This document shows positions 9,040 through 17,435 of a stretch of DNA of 64,000 bases, piece after piece. This DNA comes from Rudaea sp. 3F27F6 (GTDB taxonomy: Bacteria; Pseudomonadota; Gammaproteobacteria; Xanthomonadales; Rhodanobacteraceae). The notes below the pieces were generated by a model that saw only the letters and a list, made by a program, of their open reading frames with translations, had not been told where the DNA came from and did not search any database. Positions within the stretch are counted from its first letter, which is position 1. Each line of letters begins with the position of its first letter. A program made the position numbers and the translations under genes. The stretch is from contig NZ_SCNG01000001.1 in assembly GCF_005503555.1 (NCBI RefSeq), forward strand, positions 186,001-250,000, in the 5' to 3' direction.

Positions 9040-9957
9040 TCATTCCCGGCAGAGTTCTTCCTTCACCGGCACCACCACGGGCGCCGGCGTGCGCGCGAAG
9101 CCCGGCACGCGCTCGAAGATCAGCGCGACCGCGAACAACACGAGCGCACAACCCGCGATCGCCGCCCAGGTGATCGCTTCGTGCAGGAACAACGAGGCCC
9201 AGAGCAGCGCGAACAAAGGCACGAGGAAGGTCACCGTCACCGTGCGCTCGACGCCGGCCGCACGCAGGATGCGGAAATACAAGGCATAGGCGATGCCGGT
9301 GCAGAGAATGCCGAGTGCGATCAGCGCGGCGGACACGCCGCCCGCTGGCAACTCGGCCGGCGCGGTCGCCAATGCCACCGGAATCAACGGCACGCAGCCG
9401 CCGATCAGATTGCCTGCGGTGATCGTGAGCGGATCGGCATCGCCATAGCGCGCCTTGGCCAGAATCGCGCCGACCGCGTAGAGGAACGAGGCGAGCAGCG
9501 CCGCCGCGAAACCGATGACCGTTCCCCAATTCATTTCCAGATGACCGAACCGGGCCAGCGTGGCGACGCCGAGTACGCCGACCACCACGCCGGCGAGCTT
9601 CGACGTCGACGGCCGCGTGCCGCGGCCCCAGCCGATCAGCACGGCGAACAGCGGCACGGTCGCATTGAGCACGGCGAGATAGCCGGCCGGCAGCGAGCGC
9701 GCCGCGACCGCGAACAGGGCCAGCGGCACGCCCATGACGATCGGACCGACCACGAGGTAGTCGCGCCAACGCGCGCGCCACTGCAGGGACTTGCGCATCA
9801 CTACGAGCACGGCGAGCAGGGTCAGCGCGGCGAAGATCATGCGCCCGGCACCGGTCATGCCCGCGCCGATCACCGGCACGGTGATGCGCTGAAACATGAA
9901 GGAGGCGCCCCAGATCATGCCGAGGGCGACGAGTTGGGCGAAGATCGCGGCGTTCAT
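9040..9957 (-). CDS. EamA/DMT-family transporter
   Basis: The 305-residue protein is almost entirely hydrophobic with about ten predicted membrane helices in two EamA repeats; the first opens LVALGMIWGASFMFQRI, the usual start of RhaT/YdcZ-like exporters. Such proteins export amino acids or small metabolites. The gene diverges from a LysR-type regulator across 167 bases, the standard layout for a transporter and its regulator. ATG at 9955-9957 was preferred to an upstream start because the first helix begins right after it. Confidence 0.88.
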   Translation of the reverse strand: MNAAIFAQLVALGMIWGASFMFQRITVPVIGAGMTGAGRMIFAALTLLAVLVVMRKSLQWRARWRDYLVVGPIVMGVPLALFAVAARSLPAGYLAVLNATVPLFAVLIGWGRGTRPSTSKLAGVVVGVLGVATLARFGHLEMNWGTVIGFAAALLASFLYAVGAILAKARYGDADPLTITAGNLIGGCVPLIPVALATAPAELPAGGVSAALIALGILCTGIAYALYFRILRAAGVERTVTVTFLVPLFALLWASLFLHEAITWAAIAGCALVLFAVALIFERVPGFARTPAPVVVPVKEELCRE

Positions 9958-10062
9958 TGAAGACTCCGTGGAAAGGTTCGCGCGGGCCGCGCGGGCGTCC
10001 GTCCCAGATGCGCATCCTAAGCCGCGCGCACGCGCGCGGGAAACGCTATTTTCTCGCCTCAC

Positions 10063-10081
10063 CTGTGAGTTTTTTTCACAG
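10063..10081. promoter_or_regulatory. candidate LysR operator between transporter and regulator
   Basis: CTGTGA and TCACAG form a perfect inverted repeat around a 7-base GTTTTTT spacer. It lies 44 bases before the regulator start and about 105 before the transporter start. Dyad symmetry of this size in a LysR divergent promoter is the expected place for the regulator to bind. No binding is shown. Confidence 0.5.
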
Positions 10082-10124
10082 ATGATAGACTGCGCCGCAT
10101 GCGTTCTCCCATGCCGATCGGCGC

Positions 10125-11036
10125 ATGAATCCCTGGCACCGCCTGCCGCCGCTGCGCTCGCTGCGCGTGCTCGAAGCCGCCGTGCGCCACCAGAACTATT
10201 CGCGTGCGGCGGAAGAGCTCAACCTCACCCATAGCGCGGTAAGTCACCAAATCCACGCGCTCGAAGCGGCGCTTGGACTGCCGCTGCTGCGCCGCGCCGG
10301 CCGGCAGATGGCCGCGACCGACGCAGGCCGCCAGCTCGCCCAGGACGTGCGCGCGGCGCTCGACCAGCTTGCCGCGGCACTGGAACGCCTGCGCGATCAC
10401 GATAGTGCAAATTCGCTCACAGTCAGCGTGCTGCCGTCGTTCGCCGCGGCGTGGCTCGTCACCCGCCTCGGCGGCTTCCTCGAACGCCATCCCGGCATCG
10501 ATCTGCGCCTCGACAGCACGCCCGCGGTGTCGGACTTCCGCAGCGACGGCGTCGACGTCGCCATCCGCTACGGCACCGGCAATTACGATGACTTGGTCAG
10601 CGAAAAACTGTTCGACGACGAAATGTTCCCTACGCTGAGCCCGGCGCTCGCGCGGCGTTCGCGTCTGCGCAGCCCGGCCGACCTCGCGCGGGTGCCGCTG
10701 CTGCGCATCCGTCAGCAGCCGTGGGCGCCGTGGTTCGCCGCGGCCGGCGTCAATATCGCCGAACCGCGCCGCGGCCCGGTATTCAACGACTCCGAACTCG
10801 CCCTGCAGGCGGCGATCCAGGGCCAGGGTGCGGTCCTCGCGCGCGGTTCGCTTGCCGCGCTCAAATTGCGCGCCGGCACGCTCGTGGCCCCGTTCGCGCA
10901 GCGCATTCCGTCGCCGGCCACCTGTCATCTTGTCTATCCGCCGCAGAACGCGCGCAAGCCGACCCTGCTCAAGTTCCGCGAATGGCTGTACGAGGAACTG
11001 CGCGCCTCGCCGCCCATGTACCGTCCCGACGCCTGA
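10125..11036 (+). CDS. LysR-family transcriptional regulator (GcvA-like)
   Basis: The 303-residue protein has the N-terminal winged helix (LPPLRSLRVLEAAVRHQNYSRAAEELNLTHSAVSHQIHALE, residues about 5-45) and a C-terminal periplasmic-binding-protein-like effector domain (from LTVSVLPSFAAAWLVTRL). That pattern, with FRSDGVDVAIRYGTG, is typical of the GcvA branch. It probably controls the divergent EamA transporter. The gene sits inside the otherwise conserved pdxA-rsmA interval, as if inserted together with the transporter. Confidence 0.9.
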   Translation: MNPWHRLPPLRSLRVLEAAVRHQNYSRAAEELNLTHSAVSHQIHALEAALGLPLLRRAGRQMAATDAGRQLAQDVRAALDQLAAALERLRDHDSANSLTVSVLPSFAAAWLVTRLGGFLERHPGIDLRLDSTPAVSDFRSDGVDVAIRYGTGNYDDLVSEKLFDDEMFPTLSPALARRSRLRSPADLARVPLLRIRQQPWAPWFAAAGVNIAEPRRGPVFNDSELALQAAIQGQGAVLARGSLAALKLRAGTLVAPFAQRIPSPATCHLVYPPQNARKPTLLKFREWLYEELRASPPMYRPDA

Positions 11037-11181
11037 CCGTGTTCGCAGCAGCCGCATTCGGCGGAGCGCACGCGCACGGCGCTCGGAATCCCCATGTGCT
11101 CGACTGTACACTTCGGTTGCTGCGCTGCGTGCTCACGCGCACTGCCTTCGCTCGCCACGCTTAGAGAACGGGTTCCACCGC

Positions 11182-11985
11182 ATGAACGATTTCGCCCCGC
11201 ACGTCACCAAGAAGCGCTTCGGCCAGCACTTTCTCCACGACAAAAATATACTACGCCGCATTGTGGAATATGTGGCAGCGAAGCCCGGCGAGTGCCTCGT
11301 CGAGATCGGCCCCGGCGAAGGCGCGCTGACTTTTCTGCTGCTGCAGGCGACCGGCCGGCTCACCGCGATCGAACTCGACCGCGACCTGATCGAGCCGCTG
11401 CGCGCGCGCGCGAAAGGCGTCGGCGAACTGACGATCGTCAACCGCGACGTGCTCGAAGTCGATTTCTCCGCGCTCGCGCGCGACGCCGGCGTGAGCAAGG
11501 TCCGCCTCGTCGGCAACCTGCCCTACAACATCTCCACGCCGATCCTGTTCCACTGCCTCGACCATGCCGGCGTGATCGACGACATGCACTTCATGCTGCA
11601 GAAAGAAGTGGTCGAGCGCATGGCCGCCGGTCCCGGCAGCAAGACTTACGGGCGGCTCTCGGTGATGCTGCAACTGCGCTGCTCGGTCGAGCCGCTGTTC
11701 GATGTGCCGCCGACTGCGTTCTCGCCGCCGCCGAAAGTCGATTCGGCGGTCGTGCGTCTCGTTCCGCTGCCCGCCGAAAAGCTGCCGCAGACCGATTTCG
11801 TCGCGATCGACCGCGTCGTCCGCGCCGCGTTCGGCCAGCGCCGCAAGACACTCGGCAACGCCCTGCGCCAAGTCGCCGGCGCAGACGATCTCGCCGCTGC
11901 CGGCATCGACGCGCGCGAACGCGCCGAACAGTTGCCGCCCGCGGCATTCGTCGCGCTCGCGCGCGTGCTCGAATCGAAGAATTGA
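11182..11985 (+). CDS. rsmA: 16S rRNA (adenine1518-N6/adenine1519-N6)-dimethyltransferase RsmA/KsgA
   Basis: RsmA dimethylates two adjacent adenosines near the 3' end of 16S rRNA late in 30S assembly; its loss gives kasugamycin resistance. The 267-residue protein starts KKRFGQHFLHDKNILRRI, binds SAM through EIGPGEGALT and the acidic AIELD, and has the catalytic NLPYNIS motif. The C-terminal helical part closes with FGQRRKTLGNALR. ATG at 11182 is placed by the conserved N-terminus, although the frame is open far upstream. Confidence 0.97.
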   Translation: MNDFAPHVTKKRFGQHFLHDKNILRRIVEYVAAKPGECLVEIGPGEGALTFLLLQATGRLTAIELDRDLIEPLRARAKGVGELTIVNRDVLEVDFSALARDAGVSKVRLVGNLPYNISTPILFHCLDHAGVIDDMHFMLQKEVVERMAAGPGSKTYGRLSVMLQLRCSVEPLFDVPPTAFSPPPKVDSAVVRLVPLPAEKLPQTDFVAIDRVVRAAFGQRRKTLGNALRQVAGADDLAAAGIDARERAEQLPPAAFVALARVLESKN

Positions 11986-12060
11986 GCGCGCTTCTGTCAT
12001 AGAAACGTAATTCGCGGCACACGATTCACCTGTCCGCATTCGGGCATGAAAAATCGCAAA

Positions 12061-12077
12061 GCCGCGAGAAACGCGGC
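12061..12077 (+). other. short hairpin downstream of rsmA
   Basis: GCCGCG and CGCGGC pair around AGAAA, followed by a loose GCCGTTTCGTTCC tract. It could attenuate rsmA transcripts before apaG, but the T run is poor. Its sequence nearly copies the hairpin at 3470-3489. Confidence 0.3.
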
Positions 12078-12131
12078 GCCGTTTCGTTCCCGGCCCTTGC
12101 TTCACTGTTCCGGCCTGCGCACAATCGGCGC

Positions 12132-12515
12132 ATGAGCGACGACACCCTCTATGCGATCAGCGTGGCCGTGCAGACCCAGTTTCTGCAGGACCAGTCCATG
12201 CCGGATGCGGACCGCTACGCATTTTCCTACACGATCCACATCGCCAATACGGGCCGCGTCGCCGCTCGCCTGATCTCACGCCACTGGATCATCACTGACG
12301 CGAACGGCAAGGTTCAGGAAGTGCGCGGCGAAGGCGTGGTCGGCGAACAGCCCTGGCTGCGTCCGGGCGACGATTTCCAATACACCTCCGGCGCCGTGCT
12401 CGAAACCGCCGTCGGCACCATGCGCGGCAGCTACCAGATGCTCGCCGACGACGGACGCCGCTTCGACGCGGCGATCCCGCAGTTCACGCTGTCGATCCCG
12501 CGGACCGTGCATTGA
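12132..12515 (+). CDS. apaG: ApaG protein
   Basis: The 127-residue protein is a single fibronectin-III-like beta sandwich with the family signature: FSYTIHIANTG, ISRHWIITDANGKVQEVRGEGVVGEQPWLRPGDDFQYTSG split over residues 35-85, and GTMRGSYQM. ApaG has no proven enzymatic activity; the same domain occurs in F-box proteins and it binds nucleotides or Mg2+ in structural studies. It is cotranscribed with apaH, 13 bases downstream. Confidence 0.96.
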   Translation: MSDDTLYAISVAVQTQFLQDQSMPDADRYAFSYTIHIANTGRVAARLISRHWIITDANGKVQEVRGEGVVGEQPWLRPGDDFQYTSGAVLETAVGTMRGSYQMLADDGRRFDAAIPQFTLSIPRTVH

Positions 12516-12528
12516 CGGCGCCGCACTG

Positions 12529-13374
12529 ATGGCCATCTACGCGATCGGCGACGTTCAGGGCTGCTACGACGAGCTTGCTCAACTGCTGGAAAAAATCCGC
12601 TTCGATTCTTCGCGGGACACGCTCTGGTTCTGCGGCGACCTGGTCAACCGCGGCGGCCAATCGCTTGCCGTGCTGCGCCAGGTGCAGTCGTTCGGCAAGA
12701 GCGCGGTGGTCGTGCTCGGCAACCACGATCTCTCCCTGCTCGCAATCGCCGAGCGCGACGAAGCCGCACAGGCGAAAGTGAACCCGGAACTGCGCGAAGT
12801 GCTGTTCGCGCCCGACCGCGACGTGCTGCTCGGCTGGCTGCGCACGCGCCCGCTGCTGCATGTCGATCACGCGCTGAACTTCGCCCTCGTTCACGCCGGC
12901 TTCGCGCCGGGCTGGACGCTCGACCGCGCCGAACGCGCCGCGCGCGAAGTCGAAGGCCGCCTCGCCGGCGACGGCGCCAAGCGTCTGCTGCTCGGCATGT
13001 TCGGCAACAAACCCGACCAGTGGACGCCGCGGCTGCGCGGCATCGACCGTTTGCGCGCGACGATCAACGTGATGACGCGCCTGCGTTTCTGCGACGTGCG
13101 CGGGCGCATCGCCTACGGCGAAAAAGGCGGCCCCGGCACGCAGAAGCCGGGACTGTATCCCTGGTTCGAAGTGCCCGGCCGCGTGCGCCACGATATACGC
13201 ATCGTCTGTGGCCATTGGTCCACCCTGGGCCGCTTCATGGGCATGGGCATCTATGCGATCGACGGCGGCTGCGTCTGGGGCGGCGAACTGATCGCGCTGC
13301 GCCTCGACGGCGAGGAGCCGCAGTTCATCTCGATCAAGTCGAAACGCGCCAAACCGGCCAAGGGCGAAGACTAG
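12529..13374 (+). CDS. apaH: symmetrical bis(5'-nucleosyl)-tetraphosphatase ApaH
   Basis: ApaH hydrolyses Ap4A to two ADP and also removes Np4 caps from RNA 5' ends. The 281-residue protein shows the metallophosphatase motifs in order: GDVQGCYDEL, FCGDLVNRGGQS, VLGNHD, then a histidine in LVHAGFAPGW and GHWSTLGRF. Length fits E. coli ApaH (about 280). It follows apaG by 13 bases, as in most gammaproteobacteria. Confidence 0.97.
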   Translation: MAIYAIGDVQGCYDELAQLLEKIRFDSSRDTLWFCGDLVNRGGQSLAVLRQVQSFGKSAVVVLGNHDLSLLAIAERDEAAQAKVNPELREVLFAPDRDVLLGWLRTRPLLHVDHALNFALVHAGFAPGWTLDRAERAAREVEGRLAGDGAKRLLLGMFGNKPDQWTPRLRGIDRLRATINVMTRLRFCDVRGRIAYGEKGGPGTQKPGLYPWFEVPGRVRHDIRIVCGHWSTLGRFMGMGIYAIDGGCVWGGELIALRLDGEEPQFISIKSKRAKPAKGED

Positions 13375-13505
13375 CCCAACGCCTCATCCGCCGCAGCCGA
13401 GGAAAAATGACCCGGCCGGCCTTCGAATCGTGATTCCTTCTTTGCAAGACGCCGTTACCCGGCGCCGGCATGTGCCCACGTGTCCCCGCAAGCAAGGAAT
13501 CCACG

Positions 13506-14240
13506 ATGAAACTGAAATATCAGGCAATGATGTTGACCGCGGCCGTGTGCATGACCGGCAGCGCGATGGCGATCGATCTCGGCGGCGCGCTCGGCGCCGG
13601 CGTCGGCGCGGCCAAGGGCCTGTCGCTCAGTGACGACGACATCCGCAAGACCTCGGACGAGGCCTGCGTGGCTTACGACAAGCAGAACAAGATCGCCGCG
13701 CCCGGCAGCAAATACGCCGCGCGCCTGGCCAAGCTCACCCAGGGACTGAACAACGAAGACGGCATCAATCTCAACTTCAAGGCCTACCTGGTCAGCGACG
13801 TCAACGCGTTCGCCATGGCCAACGGCTGCGTGCGCGTGTTCGCCGGCCTTATGGACAAGATGAGCGACGACGAGATCCGCGCCGTGATCGGCCACGAGAT
13901 CGGCCACGCCAAGCTCGGCCACACCAAGGCCAAGATGAAGACTGCGATCCTCACGCGCGCCGCGCGCCAGGGTGCGGCGGCTACGGGCGGCAAGGCCGGC
14001 ACCGTCGCCGCCTCCGAACTCGGCGGCGTCGCCGAGTCCTTCGTCAATGCGCAGTTCTCGCAGAAAGAGGAAAGCGAGGCCGACGTCTACGGCTATCACT
14101 TCATGGTCAAACACAAGTACGACCCGAACGCGATGGTGTCGATGCTCGGCAAGCTGCAGGGCAAAGGCGGTCTGATGTCGAGCCATCCGTCCTCGCCCGA
14201 TCGCGTCGCCAAGATTCAGGCCTTGATCAAGAAGGGCTAA
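13506..14240 (+). CDS. M48-family metalloprotease, LoiP/YggG-like
   Basis: The 244-residue protein begins with a signal peptide (MKLKYQAMMLTAAVCMTGSAMA) and carries the zinc motif in VIGHEIGHAKLGHTKAK, with a distal glutamate in KEESEADVYGYHFM. The closing PSSPDRVAKIQ is also typical of M48 proteins. Relatives such as LoiP cut between phenylalanines in envelope proteins. Unlike LoiP, no convincing lipobox is seen, so it may be soluble in the periplasm. A strong terminator follows. Confidence 0.9.
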   Translation: MKLKYQAMMLTAAVCMTGSAMAIDLGGALGAGVGAAKGLSLSDDDIRKTSDEACVAYDKQNKIAAPGSKYAARLAKLTQGLNNEDGINLNFKAYLVSDVNAFAMANGCVRVFAGLMDKMSDDEIRAVIGHEIGHAKLGHTKAKMKTAILTRAARQGAAATGGKAGTVAASELGGVAESFVNAQFSQKEESEADVYGYHFMVKHKYDPNAMVSMLGKLQGKGGLMSSHPSSPDRVAKIQALIKKG

Positions 14241-14481
14241 GGACGGCTCCGGCTGTGCAAACGCGGCGATCCAGGGACGGATCGCCGCGTTTCTTCAGAT
14301 CAGTCCACGCCAGCGAGTGCGGCTGTTCAAAAGCAGTCGCCTTAGGAGCGAACTTTTTCAGCCGCTCCGCAATGAGCTCATCATCAAGGGCGTGCTTGGT
14401 CTGCCCCGGTACGAACGCCCGTATGGCGAAAACGCCGAGGCCGTGGATCGCGGAAGCACCGACTTCAACGGAGTTCGTCAT
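14227..14481 (-). CDS. small protein coupled to the kinase gene; possible SET-domain stub
   Basis: This 84-residue frame begins at an ATG that overlaps the kinase stop (ATGA), the arrangement of translational coupling. Its first 27 residues (VEVGASAIHGLGVFAIRAFVPG) resemble the entry strand of SET-domain methyltransferases (S.IHG.GVFA...I..G), but the rest of a SET domain, including the NHSC-type core, is absent. Its 3' end overlaps the M48 terminator and runs 14 bases into the M48 gene. It may be a decayed SET gene or a true small protein; I cannot decide. Confidence 0.4.
   Translation of the reverse strand: MTNSVEVGASAIHGLGVFAIRAFVPGQTKHALDDELIAERLKKFAPKATAFEQPHSLAWTDLKKRGDPSLDRRVCTAGAVLSPS
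14259..14292. terminator. strong intrinsic terminator after the M48 protease gene
   Basis: AAACGCGGCGATCC (14259-14272) and GGATCGCCGCGTTT (14279-14292) make a perfect 14-bp stem with loop AGGGAC, 18 bases after the stop. The A and T ends flank the stem on both sides, so it can stop transcription in either direction. It lies within the 3' part of the small minus-strand frame described next. Confidence 0.75.
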
Positions 14482-17429
14482 TTCGCCCTTGTCGCCTGGT
14501 CGGCGAGTTGCCGGATGTAGGGGTCGGTGAATTTCGATCCGCGCAGTATCTTCGCGTTCTCCGCGATCATTGCACGCGTTGCGGCGCCGTCGCCGCTACC
14601 GGTCTGTTTTCGGCATAGGCCGACGAACAGGGCCGCGGTCGCGGTCTTCACGCGATTGGGCGGTGCATCTTTGAGTTTCCCGTACTGCTCCCAGGCGGTT
14701 TCCAAGGCCGATCGCGAATCGGCGCAGCGACCCTGCAGGTAGTCGATCTGGGCCACGGCATAGTGCGCGAGCATGCGCAGGCGCGCGTCGGCCTCTTTTC
14801 CGAGTCGTTCGGTTTCGTCACGCACCGCCTCGGCGTTGCGCCGCGCGTCGTCGAGCTGGCCGAGGTTGCGCTGATCGAGCGCCAACGCCAGTTTCCCGGC
14901 CAGCGACGCCGTGCTGCTCGCGCCGGTCTGCTTCTGCAGCAGAGTCAGTGCTTCGGCGCGGTACTTGGTCGCCTGTTCTGCATCGCCGCGCATGCGCGCC
15001 GTGTAAGCCAGATTCGACAGCAGGCCGCCGATGTCGTCATTGCCGGTGGCGCGATATTTATCGAGCACTTTGCGCGACAGCGCTTCGGCGTCGGCAAAGT
15101 CACCGACGTTCAAATACGCATTGGACAGGTTGAAACTCATCGACAAGGTTTTCGGACTGTCGGCACCGTACAGCCGCGTCGACATCTCGACCGCCTCGCG
15201 CATGAAGACGAGACCGCCCTCGCCGTCGCGCTCTTCGTTGCGGATGCCGGCGAGGCCGTTGAGGCTGCGCCGCGACAACTCGTTGTCGCTGCCGAGCTGC
15301 TGCCGTGCGTCGGCATCAACGCCGCGCAGCAGGGTCTCCGCCTCGCCGAGCTCGCGCTGGCTGGTCAGCGTCTCTGCGAGCTGGACGCGCGCATACAAGG
15401 TGCGCGGATGCTTGTCGCCGAACGCGTCGCGATAGGCGGCAACCGCCTGGCGCAACATCGCCGCCGACTCGTCGAGGCGGTCGAACGCGCGCAGCACGTC
15501 GGCGAGTTCAATCTGGATATCGACGATCGGCGGACTGCCCGGCGCAGACAGGCGCTTGCGGATGTCGAGCGCCTCGCGCAGCAGGCCGATCGCCGCCGGG
15601 TAATCGCTCTGCATGGTCTTGGCCGCGGCCAGTGCTTTGAGAACTGTCGCGCGCTCTTCGTCGCCGTCGCGCCCCATTTCCTTGGCCTGCGCCAACGCCT
15701 GCTCGAAGCTGCCGATGGCGAGATTCAGATCGCCGCGCTTCGACTGCATTTCGCCGTACTCGTACAAGGCCGCGATGAGCAGGCGCGCGCTCTGCGGAGA
15801 CTCGCCACGCAAGCGCGCGAGTGTGCGCTCGAGCAACACCTGCGCCTCGTCGTAGGGTCCGCGGTTGCTGTTGACCGCGGCGGCGAAATCGACCGCAAGG
15901 CGCAAGGCCAGCGGCGATGTCTCGCCGGCCGTCGCCACCGCGGCGGCATGCGCCTCTCGCAGCAGGGCGACCGACTGCGCATAGCGGCCGAGACCGGCAT
16001 AGGTCTGGCCGAGCACGTCGAACAACTGCGCCTGCAATTCGGGGCGCTCGCGCAGATCGTCGCGCGCTTCGCGCACGGCGCCGTCGATCAGTTCCGCCGC
16101 GCTCGGCGTCTTGCCGTAGGTGAGTTCTGGGTTCGCCGACTTGAACACACCGACGAGAAAATCACGCACCGCGTTCGCCGTCGCCACTTCCGCGCCCGCG
16201 CGCCGTGCTTCGGCCTCGGCGCGATCGCGCTGCAACCTTGCTTCGCGCGCCTGCCAGAGCGTGCCGGCCATGCCGGCGATCAGCGACAACGCGACCGTCG
16301 TGGCGATTGCGAGCGCAAGACGATGCCGACGCAAGTAGCGAAGTGCGTGATCGAGCGTATTCGGCGCACGCGCGGCGAGCGGCCGGCTGGCGAGCGCGGC
16401 GTCGAGGTCGGCGAGCAAGGCCTCGACCGTGCCGTAGCGTGCGGCCGGCGCCTTCGCCAATGCCTTGAGCGCGATCGCATCGAGGTCGGCGAGCAGGCGC
16501 TTCGGCGCGCCCGTGATCGGCGCTGCGATCGCACTCGGCCGCACGGGCTGTTCGTCGCGCACTTTGGCGATCATCGCCGCGAGCGCGAGCCCGCGCAGTG
16601 CGAGCGGCGGTTTGCCGCAGAGCAGAAAATACAACAGGCCGCCGAGTGCGTAGACGTCCGAACGCATGCCCGCGCTGTTGTCGGCAATCAATTCCGGCGC
16701 GGCGAATTCGGGGGTCAGCGCGATCTGGGTCGCGTGCGCCGCGTCGCCTTCGTCGGCGAGCGCGCGCGCGATGCCGAAATCGAGCAGATGCGCATGCGCG
16801 TTCGCATCGACGAGGATATTCGCCGGCTTGATGTCGCTGTGGATGACGAGGCGTTCGTGCGCGTAGGCGACCGCCTCGGCGACCTCGCGGAACAGGCGCA
16901 GGCGCTGTGCCAGCGCAGGCCGGTCGCGTTCGATCCAGGCGTCGAGCGCGACGCCGTCGATGTACTCGGTGACGAGGAACGGATGGCCATCCGCCGTCGC
17001 GCCCGCGTCGAGCAGGCGCACGATGCCCGGATGCTGCAGCGCGGCCAGCACGCGGCGCTCGGATTCGAGACTGCGCTTCAATTGCGGCCGGTCGTCGCGG
17101 ATGAACTTGATCGCGACGCGCTTCTCGAACAGGCCGTCGGCGCGCTCGCCGAGCCAGACCTCACCCATGCCGCCGCGCCCGATCAGGCGCAGTGCACGCC
17201 AGTTGCCGACCGCCGCGCCGTCGCGGCCGATCGGCACGGGCGTCGGCGCGGCGAGATAACCCTCGGAGCGCTCGATGCCGGCGAGCCACTCGCGCAGCGA
17301 CGCCGCATCGCCGGCCGATGCACGTGCGACCTGTTCGATGAAACCGGCCTGCTCGCTCTCCGGAAGCTCGAGCAATTCGTCGAGCAAGTCCTCGCGGCGC
17401 TGCCAGTCTTCGCGCGTCGGCTCCTGCAT
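14478..17429 (-). CDS. membrane-anchored Ser/Thr protein kinase with TPR sensor domain
   Basis: The 983-residue protein has an N-terminal helical segment, a Hanks-type kinase domain (about 77-340) with GRGGMGEVW, the lysine in VAIKF, the catalytic loop HSDIKPANIL, LLDFGIAR and TPEFAAPE, one membrane helix around 373-393 (ALAIATTVALSLIAGMAG), and a long periplasmic TPR region to the C-terminus. The catalytic loop has HSD where eukaryotic kinases have HRD, common in this bacterial group. The gene follows an ECF sigma factor by 6 bases, a known pairing in which the kinase is thought to control sigma activity. Confidence 0.9.
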   Translation of the reverse strand: MQEPTREDWQRREDLLDELLELPESEQAGFIEQVARASAGDAASLREWLAGIERSEGYLAAPTPVPIGRDGAAVGNWRALRLIGRGGMGEVWLGERADGLFEKRVAIKFIRDDRPQLKRSLESERRVLAALQHPGIVRLLDAGATADGHPFLVTEYIDGVALDAWIERDRPALAQRLRLFREVAEAVAYAHERLVIHSDIKPANILVDANAHAHLLDFGIARALADEGDAAHATQIALTPEFAAPELIADNSAGMRSDVYALGGLLYFLLCGKPPLALRGLALAAMIAKVRDEQPVRPSAIAAPITGAPKRLLADLDAIALKALAKAPAARYGTVEALLADLDAALASRPLAARAPNTLDHALRYLRRHRLALAIATTVALSLIAGMAGTLWQAREARLQRDRAEAEARRAGAEVATANAVRDFLVGVFKSANPELTYGKTPSAAELIDGAVREARDDLRERPELQAQLFDVLGQTYAGLGRYAQSVALLREAHAAAVATAGETSPLALRLAVDFAAAVNSNRGPYDEAQVLLERTLARLRGESPQSARLLIAALYEYGEMQSKRGDLNLAIGSFEQALAQAKEMGRDGDEERATVLKALAAAKTMQSDYPAAIGLLREALDIRKRLSAPGSPPIVDIQIELADVLRAFDRLDESAAMLRQAVAAYRDAFGDKHPRTLYARVQLAETLTSQRELGEAETLLRGVDADARQQLGSDNELSRRSLNGLAGIRNEERDGEGGLVFMREAVEMSTRLYGADSPKTLSMSFNLSNAYLNVGDFADAEALSRKVLDKYRATGNDDIGGLLSNLAYTARMRGDAEQATKYRAEALTLLQKQTGASSTASLAGKLALALDQRNLGQLDDARRNAEAVRDETERLGKEADARLRMLAHYAVAQIDYLQGRCADSRSALETAWEQYGKLKDAPPNRVKTATAALFVGLCRKQTGSGDGAATRAMIAENAKILRGSKFTDPYIRQLADQATRAK

Positions 17430-17435
17430 CCGGCT

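Noticed and set aside
12061-12077. functional terminator after rsmA
   Set aside because: The stem is short and no proper T run follows, so it is listed only as a hairpin.
3470-12077. the two near-identical GCCGCG-AGAAA-CGCGGC hairpins as a repeat family
   Set aside because: Two copies of a short GC-rich stem can arise by chance in DNA of this composition.
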